33,699 bases of DNA from a virus, in IMG/VR virus record IMGVR_UViG_3300042691_022238, positions 1 to 33,699 of that record. One strand, written 5' to 3'. The translations under genes were made by a program, and so were the position numbers. Numbering within the stretch: the first letter of the stretch is position 1; every line of letters starts with the position of its first letter. Positions 23,451 to 29,958 of this stretch are shown here, piece by piece. The notes below the pieces were generated by a model that saw only the letters and a list, made by a program, of their open reading frames with translations, made no database searches and was not told where the DNA came from.

Positions 23451-23782
23451 CCCTTGGCCCTCTTGAGTCGAGCGAGGATCTTGTTCCTTGCGCCACGTGC
23501 GAACTTCTTGCCCGGCTCGCCGCCCCACAGGTTCCATGCGATGCGACCGGCAGACGGGTAGCCTTCGTCGCCGGGATAGAACCCTTTGCCCTTCTTGTCC
23601 ACCTCATGCCGAGAGAAGAAGGAATGCATTCGCATTACCGTCGAGTCGGACAGGTTCTTGCCGCCGGCGAGATCACGCGCCCGAGCAACGCCCACAGGCG
23701 TACCGCCGCGACCGAATTCTCGGCGCTGTTCGAGGCCAACCTCTGCTGCTTTCCCTGCGGCCTTCGGCGGTTTGAACGGCAT
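23447..23782 (-). CDS. Small phage protein with W-G-G motif domain, 111 aa
   Basis: A basic protein with a recognisable phage domain: GVARARDLAGGKNLSDSTVM, HSFFSRHEVDKKGKGFYPGD, EGYPSAGRIAWNLWGGEPGK and a C-terminal helix rich in Lys/Arg. The order L-S-x-x-T-V-x-R-M, then F-x-R-H, then G-Y-P-S-x-G-R-I-A-W-x-L-W-G-G recurs in short phage proteins and at the C-terminus of some head-maturation proteins. Its function is not known to me. The high charge suggests contact with DNA or with an acidic head protein. GAGGTG lies 5 bases before the start. Confidence 0.7.
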   Translation of the reverse strand: MPFKPPKAAGKAAEVGLEQRREFGRGGTPVGVARARDLAGGKNLSDSTVMRMHSFFSRHEVDKKGKGFYPGDEGYPSAGRIAWNLWGGEPGKKFARGARNKILARLKRAKG

Positions 23783-23785
23783 GGG

Positions 23786-24049
23786 TCACCTCTTCGCTTT
23801 CGATAGTTTGGCAAGAGTCTTGACCATGACCGGCTTCTTGAGACTCTTGACCTTGCTGATTGCCTCGCGCTTTCGACGAATGGCGCTCTGGATTTCAGTG
23901 GACGACATCTTGGCAGCACGGGCGGCAGGAACGCACTTGGGATATGCCTTTCGCTCTGCCTCTGAACGGCCACACGGCTCGAATCCGCCGCCAGGCTTCG
24001 GCCTCGACAGGTCAACCCACTTCTCCTTGAACCATTTGCTCAGGCTCAT
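23786..24049 (-). CDS. DUF5872-like small phage protein, 87 aa
   Basis: The N-terminus KWVDLSRPKPGGGFEPCGRS, followed by AYPKCVPAARAAKMS, matches a widespread small phage protein with the order W-V-D-x-S-R-P-x-x-G-G-G-x-x-P-C-G and Y-P-K-C-x-P. The family label DUF5872 is from memory and should be checked. The C-terminal half is Lys/Arg-rich and helical. Two conserved Cys residues could be a metal or disulphide pair. The function in phages is unknown. The start overlaps the previous small gene by ATGA. It is part of a run of small basic proteins behind the portal. Confidence 0.72.
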   Translation of the reverse strand: MSLSKWFKEKWVDLSRPKPGGGFEPCGRSEAERKAYPKCVPAARAAKMSSTEIQSAIRRKREAISKVKSLKKPVMVKTLAKLSKAKR

Positions 24050-24180
24050 TGGAATGTGCCGCCCTTCGCCTTGTACAGTCTAACCAAGGCACCCGAAGCG
24101 TAGGCGGAGGGCCAGGTCTTGTACCGCTGCTTGATGATGCGCTTCAGCGACGCCCAGAGCTTCTTGTTCGACGGTGTCAT
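24046..24180 (-). CDS. Very small basic phage protein (PSAYAS motif), 44 aa
   Basis: A short gene joined to both neighbours by ATGA overlaps. It reads MTPSNKKLWASLKRIIKQ, then YKTWPSAYASGALVRLYK and ends AKGGTFQ. The order L-W-x-x-x-K, P-S-A-Y-A-S, Y-K-x-K-G-G is a pattern I associate with small phage proteins often found with the neighbouring KWVD-type protein; together the two may be separated parts of one domain family. It is strongly basic. The overlaps on both sides and the intact motif make it a real gene despite its size. Function unknown. Confidence 0.7.
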   Translation of the reverse strand: MTPSNKKLWASLKRIIKQRYKTWPSAYASGALVRLYKAKGGTFQ

Positions 24181-24554
24181 TTCCCGGTTGCTCCGACCAT
24201 GATCGGGATGTCCTTGGGGCCACGATCAATCTCGACCAGCACATAGTCGGGCAACTTGGCAGCGGCGACCTCCAAGTCCTTCGAGTGCATCGTACACGCG
24301 AAAGCATCTCCGATGCGCACCATCGGCCCGTATGTCGTCGGCAACGTCGGCATCTTGCCCTTGCTCTCAGCCAGAATGGCAGCGAGAACACCGGGGTTCG
24401 CCTGACGAGCGAATTCCTTGGCGTGCATGAAGGTCTTGATCCGGACAGCGGCAGGGATACCGCATTCGCAGCGTCGCCCGTTCCACGCGAACTTGCGATG
24501 CGCCTCGACCGGAGACAGTTCGCCATTCATGAACTTACGCACTTTCTTTGCCAT
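24177..24554 (-). CDS. Hypothetical protein with CxC pair, 125 aa
   Basis: Unrecognised. The N-terminus is basic (MAKKVRKFMNGELSPVEAHR) and followed by FAWNGRRCECGIPAAVRIKT, where C-x-C lies in a strand-turn region. The rest is mixed alpha/beta, with LAAILAESKGKMPTLPTTYG and a C-terminal DYVLVEIDRGPKDIPIMVG. GGAGGACGAC precedes the start, and the gene overlaps the HAD gene by 20 bases. No known catalytic motif. It may be a minor structural or regulatory protein of the head operon. Confidence 0.63.
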   Translation of the reverse strand: MAKKVRKFMNGELSPVEAHRKFAWNGRRCECGIPAAVRIKTFMHAKEFARQANPGVLAAILAESKGKMPTLPTTYGPMVRIGDAFACTMHSKDLEVAAAKLPDYVLVEIDRGPKDIPIMVGATGK

Positions 24555-24969
24555 GTCGTCCTCCAAGCACGATGCCGAGTTCTCGCCACTCGAATCCATC
24601 CGCGCCAAAGTGGTAGGCCCGATCGTCGATGAACAGGTCAACCAAGGGTTTGCCTTGCTGCCCGTCATCCACCGCAGCAAACACGCCAGGCAGTTCCTTC
24701 CTCACGAAAGCTAACATCTCTTGGTAGCGGCGCTCGTATGTGGGCTGCGATCGCTGCCATGCCGCTTCGTTCACTCGGCGCACGCCCGCTTGAACGAGCG
24801 GATCCAGTCGAGGGTTCTCGCGCAGCGCACGGTTCGCTCTGGCCGAGAAGAGCAAGAGAGCATGTCCCGCTTGCTTCATCGAGGAGAGCGCGTCCTTTGC
24901 TCCAGGCTTCAGACGCAACTCCCCTCCGTCCTCGACGACCGTGCCGTCAAAGTCCACGCCAATGATCAC
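24535..24969 (-). CDS. HAD-superfamily phosphatase-like protein, 144 aa
   Basis: Motif I is VDFDGTVVED, with nucleophile Asp6 and general acid Asp8. Motif II is LLLFSAR with Ser42. Motif IV is DLFIDDRA, with Asp115/Asp116 for Mg. These are the residues of the haloacid dehalogenase fold. Such small proteins without a cap domain remove phosphate from small molecules or nucleic-acid ends; phage examples include nucleotide phosphatases and the 3'-phosphatase part of polynucleotide kinase. There is no kinase domain here. Its substrate is unknown. The start overlaps the portal gene's stop by ATGA, an unusual place for an enzyme, so expression is late. Confidence 0.83.
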   Translation of the reverse strand: MIIGVDFDGTVVEDGGELRLKPGAKDALSSMKQAGHALLLFSARANRALRENPRLDPLVQAGVRRVNEAAWQRSQPTYERRYQEMLAFVRKELPGVFAAVDDGQQGKPLVDLFIDDRAYHFGADGFEWRELGIVLGGRHGKESA

Positions 24970-26768
24970 GGGAACATCCCTTCGGCACGCTCACGGGCGA
25001 TCGGATAGGAGATGGTCACCAACTCGATCGCCGCCTCTCGGTCGAGTTCGCCACGGTTCACCGCCTGCACGAGTTCCTGCAGCGCCTTCACCTGCGAACC
25101 GTTCAGTCCTTCATCCACAACGGGACCGCCGATCCCCATCGCCATCGCGTCGAGCTTCGCCTGAGCGTCATGCTCCGACTGCTGCATACGGTCGAGCATC
25201 AGTCGCACATCCTCGATCCGGAAGAACGGCGACAGCATGGTCGCAGCGTGAACCTGATCGACCAGTTTGGCAGACACCGCCATCGCAGCAGCGTCGACGG
25301 CCATCTTGGCGTCAGCGAGCGTCGGCTCAAAGTACCCAGGCCAACTCAGGTGCAGGAACTGCCCTTCGCCGGGCGTGCGCTGCTTGCGCTCGATAACGCG
25401 GCCAGAGGGGTCACGAGTGACCTTGGGCGGCACAGCGATCATGCCTCGCACGATGCGGCCTTCGGCGTCCACACGGCCCTCAGAGAGCCTGCGAACGGCC
25501 GTCAGCATCATCGACAGCAGAGGCTTGATGCCGCGCTCGCCGTACTGCTCGCGAAGGATGTCTGCACGAGCCATCATGGCGGCGTAGGCCCGCTCGACTT
25601 CCGTCGCGGTACGCTCCTTGTTGGTCGCCGTCTCGTCCTCCAGCACACACTGGCAGACTTCAAGCACCCGGCGCCGGAACATGTCGGCCAGTTCCGTAGC
25701 AGCACGGGATCCGGCACCCTTCAGTTCCAGGTACTCGGCCCGGCTGTTCGCCGGCAACTTGATCGGAGCATTGCTGCCCTTCGAGAGATCCGGAGGCAGT
25801 TCCGCGTCCGTCGAGATCACGAGCGTCGGGTCGGCGTTCGCGATTGTGCCGCGATTCGCCTGGGCGAGCAGCATGTCGATCGTCCGGATCATCTCGAAGG
25901 CGCCGTGGCAGTCGGGATCGCCATCGGTCGAATCGATCATCGGCGTGTTCTGGATCCAGACGACAGGACAGAAGCCCAGCCCGTGCTCGATTTCCCTCTC
26001 CACCTCAAAGTACGGGCGATCCTCGTTCACCGGGATTGGCTTGTAGAGGATGTCCTTCTCTTCGGTGATCACGCGCCGATACCAGTGCGGCATCTCGTGC
26101 CACATGCCGGTCTCAGGGTCGCGGATTTCGACCGGGTACTGATAGACCTTCTCGATCGACTTCAGTTCGAGCGAGTGCCGATCCTTGAACACCGGCGTGA
26201 CCCAGCGCGGATCGTGGACCTCAAGCACAGGCTTGCCATCGACGAACTGGAATCCGACAGCCACCGAACCCATCGCGCCGCCCAAGGTGCGGGCCAGGAT
26301 CATCGTGGACCACAGGCGCGAAGACTCAGCCAGAGCGTTCAGATAGTCCTCGGTGTCCATGTCGTCGTCACACCGGATGTGCGGGTGACGACGCTCGCCG
26401 AACAGCATGGACGTGAAGCGGTCGACGATGACCTTCGCCATCGCATACGGCGCAGTCGGCCGGCGGAACCGAAGAGGCAGCAGTGAGCCGGAGTCATAGA
26501 AGCCTGGAGGAATGTACGCGCCGGAGGCGATCGCTTCAGCCTCCATCGTCCCGACAACCTGTCCACCGTCCCAGTCGACCTTGCAGGCGCCGTAGGTCTC
26601 ACAGCGGTACACGGCCCAGGCACGGTTCAGTTCGATCTGCCGGGGCGACATGCCGAGCCGCTGCATCTTCTCGGCAGTCTCAGCAGGATCCTTCACCGGA
26701 CCGCCGCCGATGTAGTTTCCGACGATGTTCTTGAACGCGCTGAAGTCGATCTTGATTCCGCTGCTCAT
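24966..26768 (-). CDS. Portal protein, 600 aa
   Basis: The dodecameric ring through which DNA is packaged. Visible features are an N-terminal helical region (QIELNRAWAVYRCETYGACK), MAKVIVDRFTSMLFGERRHP, then VLEVHDPRWVTPVFKDR and an EKVYQYPVEIRDPETG strand series (clip/wing). The region GFCPVVWIQNTPMIDSTDGD, followed by SDAF-like helix IRTIDMLLAQANRGTIANAD, is the portal core. A long helical stem follows with ADMFRRRVLEVCQCVLEDE and ERTATEVERAYAAMMARADI, then MLTAVRRLSEGR. This order is seen in large portal proteins. I chose ATG at 26768, which has GGAG 6 bases upstream. Both ends overlap or abut neighbours. Confidence 0.92.
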   Translation of the reverse strand: MSSGIKIDFSAFKNIVGNYIGGGPVKDPAETAEKMQRLGMSPRQIELNRAWAVYRCETYGACKVDWDGGQVVGTMEAEAIASGAYIPPGFYDSGSLLPLRFRRPTAPYAMAKVIVDRFTSMLFGERRHPHIRCDDDMDTEDYLNALAESSRLWSTMILARTLGGAMGSVAVGFQFVDGKPVLEVHDPRWVTPVFKDRHSLELKSIEKVYQYPVEIRDPETGMWHEMPHWYRRVITEEKDILYKPIPVNEDRPYFEVEREIEHGLGFCPVVWIQNTPMIDSTDGDPDCHGAFEMIRTIDMLLAQANRGTIANADPTLVISTDAELPPDLSKGSNAPIKLPANSRAEYLELKGAGSRAATELADMFRRRVLEVCQCVLEDETATNKERTATEVERAYAAMMARADILREQYGERGIKPLLSMMLTAVRRLSEGRVDAEGRIVRGMIAVPPKVTRDPSGRVIERKQRTPGEGQFLHLSWPGYFEPTLADAKMAVDAAAMAVSAKLVDQVHAATMLSPFFRIEDVRLMLDRMQQSEHDAQAKLDAMAMGIGGPVVDEGLNGSQVKALQELVQAVNRGELDREAAIELVTISYPIARERAEGMFP

Positions 26769-26769
26769 T

Positions 26770-26970
26770 TCACGCTCCAACTTGGAATCGACCCGCCGAG
26801 ATGTTGGTCTGGAATCGAATATCGCGGTTACGATAGCACCAAACCTGACCGTTTTCGTCCAATGCGGTCACCCAGAGCAGATCATGCTCGATGCCATAGT
26901 CGATCAGGATGTGGGCCAGTCCCTTGCCTTTCGGAGTCTCGATCGGGACTGGTGGATCCAGTTGAAGCAT
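26770..26970 (-). CDS. Small hypothetical protein upstream of the portal, 66 aa
   Basis: The reading frame stays open further upstream, but that part overlaps another small gene and starts with a poor GTG. I chose the ATG of MLQLDPPVPI, which overlaps the previous stop (TGATG) and has GGAG 9 bases before it. The protein has KGKGLAHILIDYGIEHDLLW, then WVTALDENGQVWCYRNRDIR, a strand-helix-strand arrangement that could form a small open-face sheet. No family is recognised. Its coupling to the portal gene suggests a regulatory or assembly role. Confidence 0.63.
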   Translation of the reverse strand: MLQLDPPVPIETPKGKGLAHILIDYGIEHDLLWVTALDENGQVWCYRNRDIRFQTNISAGRFQVGA

Positions 26971-27089
26971 CAAGGGATTCTCCAGAGGCGAGCCAAAGCA
27001 CGCTTCGCCATCATCTCGACACGTTTGTTTTCGCAAAAGAAAGCGTAGCTCAAGATCTTGAGCCACCTGTTCGCCCTTCTGATTCTCAT
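26970..27089 (-). CDS. Very small basic protein, 39 aa
   Basis: A short gene with AAGGAGG 2 bases before its ATG, lying 8 bases behind the thioredoxin-like gene and ending TGATG into the next. Its product is MRIRRANRWLKILSYAFFCE and then KRVEMMAKRALARLWRIP, strongly basic with two amphipathic helical segments and one Cys. It could bind nucleic acid or membranes, or merely couple translation of the portal message. The tight fit at both ends is the main evidence for the gene. Confidence 0.6.
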   Translation of the reverse strand: MRIRRANRWLKILSYAFFCENKRVEMMAKRALARLWRIP

Positions 27090-27097
27090 CGCCTCCT

Positions 27098-27487
27098 TCA
27101 TGTTGTCAGGATCTGGGCGATGGACCCAGCGATGATGTTGCGAGCCTGCTGGCCCGTGAAGCGATACCGCTCGACATTCCCTGCGTCGTAGATGATCAGC
27201 GTAGGCACCGCTTGAATGCCAAGCGCCTCGGCCAGAGGCATTTCTGTCGAGATGTCGATCCGACGAATCGGCACACCGTATTCGTTGGCCACCGACAGCA
27301 CTGTCGGTTCAAACGCTGCACATGGCCGACATGTCGGCGACTTAAAGTACTCCATTCGAGCCATTGGTTTTCTCCGCATCAGTCCGGCCGACAACACTGT
27401 CGCCGTACGTTCCGGTTGCACAGTTTCAACCTTGAATTCTACAGGTCGAGTCTTGACCACATCCGATCGGCGCCAGACTTTGATCAT
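27098..27487 (-). CDS. Thioredoxin-like protein with N-terminal extension, 129 aa
   Basis: Residues 44-129 form a thioredoxin-type fold: MEYFKSPTCRPCAAFEPTVL with active-site CRPC (53-56), a VANEYGVPIRRIDIS strand, and IQAVPTLIIYDAG with the cis-proline after Val94, followed by VERYRFTGQQ. Thioredoxins reduce disulphides; phage versions act as cofactors (as host TrxA does for T7 polymerase) or keep proteins reduced. The C-R-P-C active site is rare compared with CGPC, so the redox potential is unclear. The start that overlaps the Tad2-like gene (ATGA) adds about 40 basic residues; an internal ATG at MARMEYF would give a standard-size protein. Confidence 0.85.
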   Translation of the reverse strand: MIKVWRRSDVVKTRPVEFKVETVQPERTATVLSAGLMRRKPMARMEYFKSPTCRPCAAFEPTVLSVANEYGVPIRRIDISTEMPLAEALGIQAVPTLIIYDAGNVERYRFTGQQARNIIAGSIAQILTT

Positions 27488-27708
27488 TCGACAATCCAGT
27501 CGTCCGAGAGCAGATCGGACTGTGACGGAACCCATCCTGGGAACCATTGCCGATTCGGCAGGCAGAGGATGTAGTATCCAGCGATATTGATCGGCTCAGG
27601 CCCGTCCAGCGACACGCGAGGCGGCATGAACAGAACAGACTCAACCCAGCCATTCCGCTTGATCTTCTTGCCAGAGAACAGCTTCTTCGATGCTTCAGCG
27701 AACGTCAT
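27484..27708 (-). CDS. DUF2829/Tad2-like protein, candidate anti-Thoeris protein, 74 aa
   Basis: The sequence has the two ends typical of DUF2829 proteins: an N-terminal MTFAEASKKLFSGKKIKRNG followed by W (F-x-x-A-x-x-x-L-x-x-G-K-x-x-x-R-x-G-W) and a C-terminal GWVPSQSDLLSDDWIVE (W-x-P-S-Q-x-D-L-L-x-x-D-W). The best-known member, Tad2, forms a homotetramer that traps glycocyclic ADP-ribose, the alarm molecule of Thoeris defence; relatives sequester other cyclic nucleotides. The length here is slightly short for the family (many are 85-110). Its place in a cluster of small proteins outside the structural core fits an anti-defence gene. Function is inferred from the family only. Confidence 0.8.
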   Translation of the reverse strand: MTFAEASKKLFSGKKIKRNGWVESVLFMPPRVSLDGPEPINIAGYYILCLPNRQWFPGWVPSQSDLLSDDWIVE

Positions 27709-27875
27709 TGATTTTCCTTGCGGGAGGCGAAATCGAACGCCTCTGCCATCAGACGCAGGAACCCAGGCTTCGACATCCCGACCTCGATTGCCTTCTCTGA
27801 TACAAGGTCAATCAAGTCACTGACGTCGTCGTCAGTCGCGTTCTTCATCAGTTTTCGGATCTCATTGATTGCCAT
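27705..27875 (-). CDS. Small helical protein, 56 aa, first gene of the leftward cluster
   Basis: The product starts MAINEIRKLMKNATDDDVSD and continues with LIDLVSEKAIEVGMSKPGFL and a last helix with FDFASRKENQ. It is helical, mixed charge, with no Cys and no known family; the helix arrangement could suggest a small helix-turn-helix-like or coupling protein, but this is weak. It ends ATGA into the Tad2-like gene. A TTGACA box stands 31 bases upstream, shared in wider context with the promoter at 32.3 kb. It lies divergent to the collagen-like lipoprotein gene, 46 bases apart. Confidence 0.63.
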   Translation of the reverse strand: MAINEIRKLMKNATDDDVSDLIDLVSEKAIEVGMSKPGFLRLMAEAFDFASRKENQ

Positions 27876-27881
27876 GCTCAC

Positions 27882-27911
27882 CGTCTAGCCGACCACCGCG
27901 AGGTGTGTCAA
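27882..27911 (-). promoter_or_regulatory. Possible second leftward promoter (TTGACA box)
   Basis: The minus strand carries CGTTGACAC, identical over 9 bases to the -35 region of the promoter at 32.3 kb, followed 18 bases later by TAGACG. The -10 fit is weak (3 of 6), and the start point would lie at or near the ATG of the 56-aa gene. The repeated 9-mer is a fact; the promoter is a possibility. Confidence 0.35.
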
Positions 27912-27921
27912 CGGAGGAAGA

Positions 27922-29241
27922 ATGCTCATCAAGTACCTACCCATGATCCTGTTCGTCAGTGGTTGCATCGGGGAACCGATCAAGAAGACCGACCTGTACG
28001 GAGCCGACTCGATCACCCGTCAACGTCCAGCAGACTGCGATGGGGCGACCATCGACTTCGGCGTGGACGATAACCAAGACGGGACGCTATCAGACTCTGA
28101 GGTCGACCATACGGTCACTGTGTGCAACGGAAAGGATGGGGCCGATGGAGTGGATGGTGATGCTGGCAGCGTTGGCCCTGCTGGACCGCAAGGCGCCACG
28201 GGAGCCACTGGAGCAACCGGCGCTGATGGTAGCCCTGGTGTGGATGGTCGCGATGGACAGACTGGTGCTACTGGTCCCGCTGGGCCTGCTGGTGTACCGG
28301 GCGCAGACGGGAAGGATGGAGTGAATGGTGCTGATGGCTCACCGGGTGTTGCTGGACCTGTTGGTGCAACCGGCGCTGTGGGCGCTACTGGTGAGGCTGG
28401 TCTTCCGGGTGCTGCGGGCGCACAGGGCGAGAAGGGAGAGACTGGAGCAAGCGGCGCCTCCGCAGTCTTCCGCGAGGAAGCCATCAAGCCTGGCGCAGAC
28501 TGCCTCAAGGGCGGGACCCGGCTCCACTACGGAACGACAGAACGAGAGATCGGGTCGATCCTGATCTGCGCTCAGTCCTGCGGGTCGTACCAGTGCGGAG
28601 GCGAGTGCGGCACTTGCTCGACAGGGTACGACTGCCAAGACGCCATGTGCGCCGACATCGATGAGTGCCTACTCGAGGATGCTTGCCAAGGCTGCGAGAA
28701 CCGGCCGGGATCCTTCTTCTGCCCGCCTCTCTGCGTAGCTCCGCGCCTTCTGTGCGACACGGGATGCGTGAACCCAGCCGAAGACACCGTCAACTGCGGC
28801 GCCTGCGGGATCCAGTGTGCCATTCAACAGGCATGCGTCGCCGGCGTGTGCGTCGGCAGCGGCCAACTCCGCTTCTCGTCCACCTGGTCGCGCCCCGGCG
28901 ATATCGACGTCTGGGTCACCACGCCCAACGGCATCAGCATCGGCTGGCAGAACCAACGTGCCGATGGAGGCCAGCAAGACAAGGACGACACCAGCGGCAC
29001 CGGCCCTGAGAACATCTATTGGGAAGTTATGCCCGTATCTGGCAGTTACAACGTCTGCGTCGCAACGAACTACATCCAGCCAAACGCCGCGTCCCCTGTC
29101 ACCGTTCGCGTCGTTGTGGCGCGGCCGGCAGCAGAGGACGAGGTCTTCGAGCGTGAGTACACGGAGAGTCGACCCTTCGGACGGACTGATCGCTGCTCAC
29201 CGGAGCATCCGACCTATCTGGGGTCAGTGACGATTGAGTAA
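27922..29241 (+). CDS. Collagen-like, cysteine-rich lipoprotein (moron candidate), 439 aa
   Basis: The only plus-strand gene. Residues 1-15 form a lipoprotein signal with lipobox VSGC (12-15); Ile16 follows, so outer-membrane sorting is likely in a Gram-negative cell. Then come an acidic [12 protein letters not shown] loop, 37 uninterrupted Gly-X-Y triplets (70-180), a Cys-rich part with an EGF-like [20 protein letters not shown], a module [18 protein letters not shown] (282-299) typical of myxobacterial secreted proteins, and a C-terminal beta domain (about 315-390; DUF2135-like, [14 protein letters not shown]). GGAGGAAG precedes the ATG. It may coat the host cell and block receptors for other phages, or change adhesion. 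It has no tail-fibre features. Confidence 0.85.
   Translation: MLIKYLPMILFVSGCIGEPIKKTDLYGADSITRQRPADCDGATIDFGVDDNQDGTLSDSEVDHTVTVCNGKDGADGVDGDAGSVGPAGPQGATGATGATGADGSPGVDGRDGQTGATGPAGPAGVPGADGKDGVNGADGSPGVAGPVGATGAVGATGEAGLPGAAGAQGEKGETGASGASAVFREEAIKPGADCLKGGTRLHYGTTEREIGSILICAQSCGSYQCGGECGTCSTGYDCQDAMCADIDECLLEDACQGCENRPGSFFCPPLCVAPRLLCDTGCVNPAEDTVNCGACGIQCAIQQACVAGVCVGSGQLRFSSTWSRPGDIDVWVTTPNGISIGWQNQRADGGQQDKDDTSGTGPENIYWEVMPVSGSYNVCVATNYIQPNAASPVTVRVVVARPAAEDEVFEREYTESRPFGRTDRCSPEHPTYLGSVTIE
28129..28461 (+). repeat. Collagen-like Gly-X-Y coding repeat (37 triplets)
   Basis: Repeating GGN-NNN-NNN codons without interruption, dominated by G-A-T, G-P-A, G-A-D and G-A-x. The DNA copies vary in third positions, so it is a protein-level repeat rather than a recent slippage array. 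Phage and bacterial collagen-like regions of this length form stable triple helices, so the protein is probably trimeric. Confidence 0.9.
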
Positions 29242-29249
29242 CGCCGACG

Positions 29250-29597
29250 TTACCAAGGATCGAAGTTAGTCACGTTCACGTGATCAGCGAGGAACCTCTG
29301 GTCGACCTTGGCGACCTCCTCGCTGGCCATGATCAGGAGTCGGAGTTTCTCTCCCTTGACATCACTGTTGTTGATCGCCAGTTCCCTGATCTGATCGAGG
29401 GCGGCATTGATGGCCGATTTCACGGCACGTGCCGCCACGATCTTCGCCCTGTCATCAAAGTGCCGATTGATCACCGACAGCAGGTTGTCGTCGTCGTCCG
29501 TGTTTGCCGGGAACTCCTCTCGGATTTCGTCGAGTTCCCTTTCTAGCAGTGAAATTCGATAATTCGCCGACTCCAGCGGATCACTTTCCCATTCCAT
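29250..29597 (-). CDS. Coiled-coil small protein, 115 aa
   Basis: No family recognised. The N-terminal part MEWESDPLESANYRISLLER, then LDEIREEFPANTDDDDNL is acidic and likely a coiled coil; a second helical segment (AKIVAARAVKSAINAALDQI) is more basic. The start MEWESD has GAGGAG 7 bases upstream and overlaps the previous gene by 17 bases. Its 3' end lies 8 bases from that of the collagen-like gene, so the two are convergent with no room for a shared terminator. Last gene of the small-gene array. Confidence 0.65.
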   Translation of the reverse strand: MEWESDPLESANYRISLLERELDEIREEFPANTDDDDNLLSVINRHFDDRAKIVAARAVKSAINAALDQIRELAINNSDVKGEKLRLLIMASEEVAKVDQRFLADHVNVTNFDPW

Positions 29598-29958
29598 GGA
29601 ACGCTCCTCTCTTGATGCACCGTCTGCGATACCGCACCGCCCAGATGGCCATCGCGAGAGCAGCTTTACGTGTGTAATCCTCGCTCCCTTGGATGGTCTT
29701 CGAGTCGCAGAGGACACCATCTTCGTCGTCGCCGAACAGTCGGATCGTGACCATCACCTTCCACTTCGACAACCCTTCGTCCGTCAGGATGACGATGCGG
29801 GCGCCCTGGTAGGTTGCTGTCGAGACGAACACTCCCGGCATCACAGAGTCATGCCAGTCCACCGTCACCGTCTTCGCCTTCAGCCTGGCGGATTCCTTGT
29901 GATGCTTCCCGCACATGCAGCGGGCTTCTTCTTGGCTGCACCAGTCGCAGATGATCAT
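29581..29958 (-). CDS. Zinc-binding-type small protein, 125 aa
   Basis: The N-terminus MIICDWCSQEEARCMCGKHH has C-x-x-C (4,7), C-x-C (14,16) and a His pair, a plausible metal site. The body is beta-rich, with KTVTVDWHDSVMPGVFVSTA, ARIVILTDEGLSKWKVMVTI, and ends with a helix containing AIWAVRYRRRCIKRG. No known family. The start overlaps the previous stop (ATGA). Like two other genes of this array it opens with a Cys cluster, so they may bind nucleic acid or modify host proteins; this is inference. Confidence 0.65.
   Translation of the reverse strand: MIICDWCSQEEARCMCGKHHKESARLKAKTVTVDWHDSVMPGVFVSTATYQGARIVILTDEGLSKWKVMVTIRLFGDDEDGVLCDSKTIQGSEDYTRKAALAMAIWAVRYRRRCIKRGAFHGMGK

Noticed and set aside
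25170-26486. 438-residue plus-strand frame opposite the portal gene
   Set aside because: Entirely covered by the portal gene, rich in Arg, His and Asp, with no domain pattern; a shadow.
28020-28508. Pro/Ala-rich minus-strand frame opposite the collagen repeat
   Set aside because: The complement of a Gly-X-Y repeat gives a Pro-rich frame automatically; it is not a gene.
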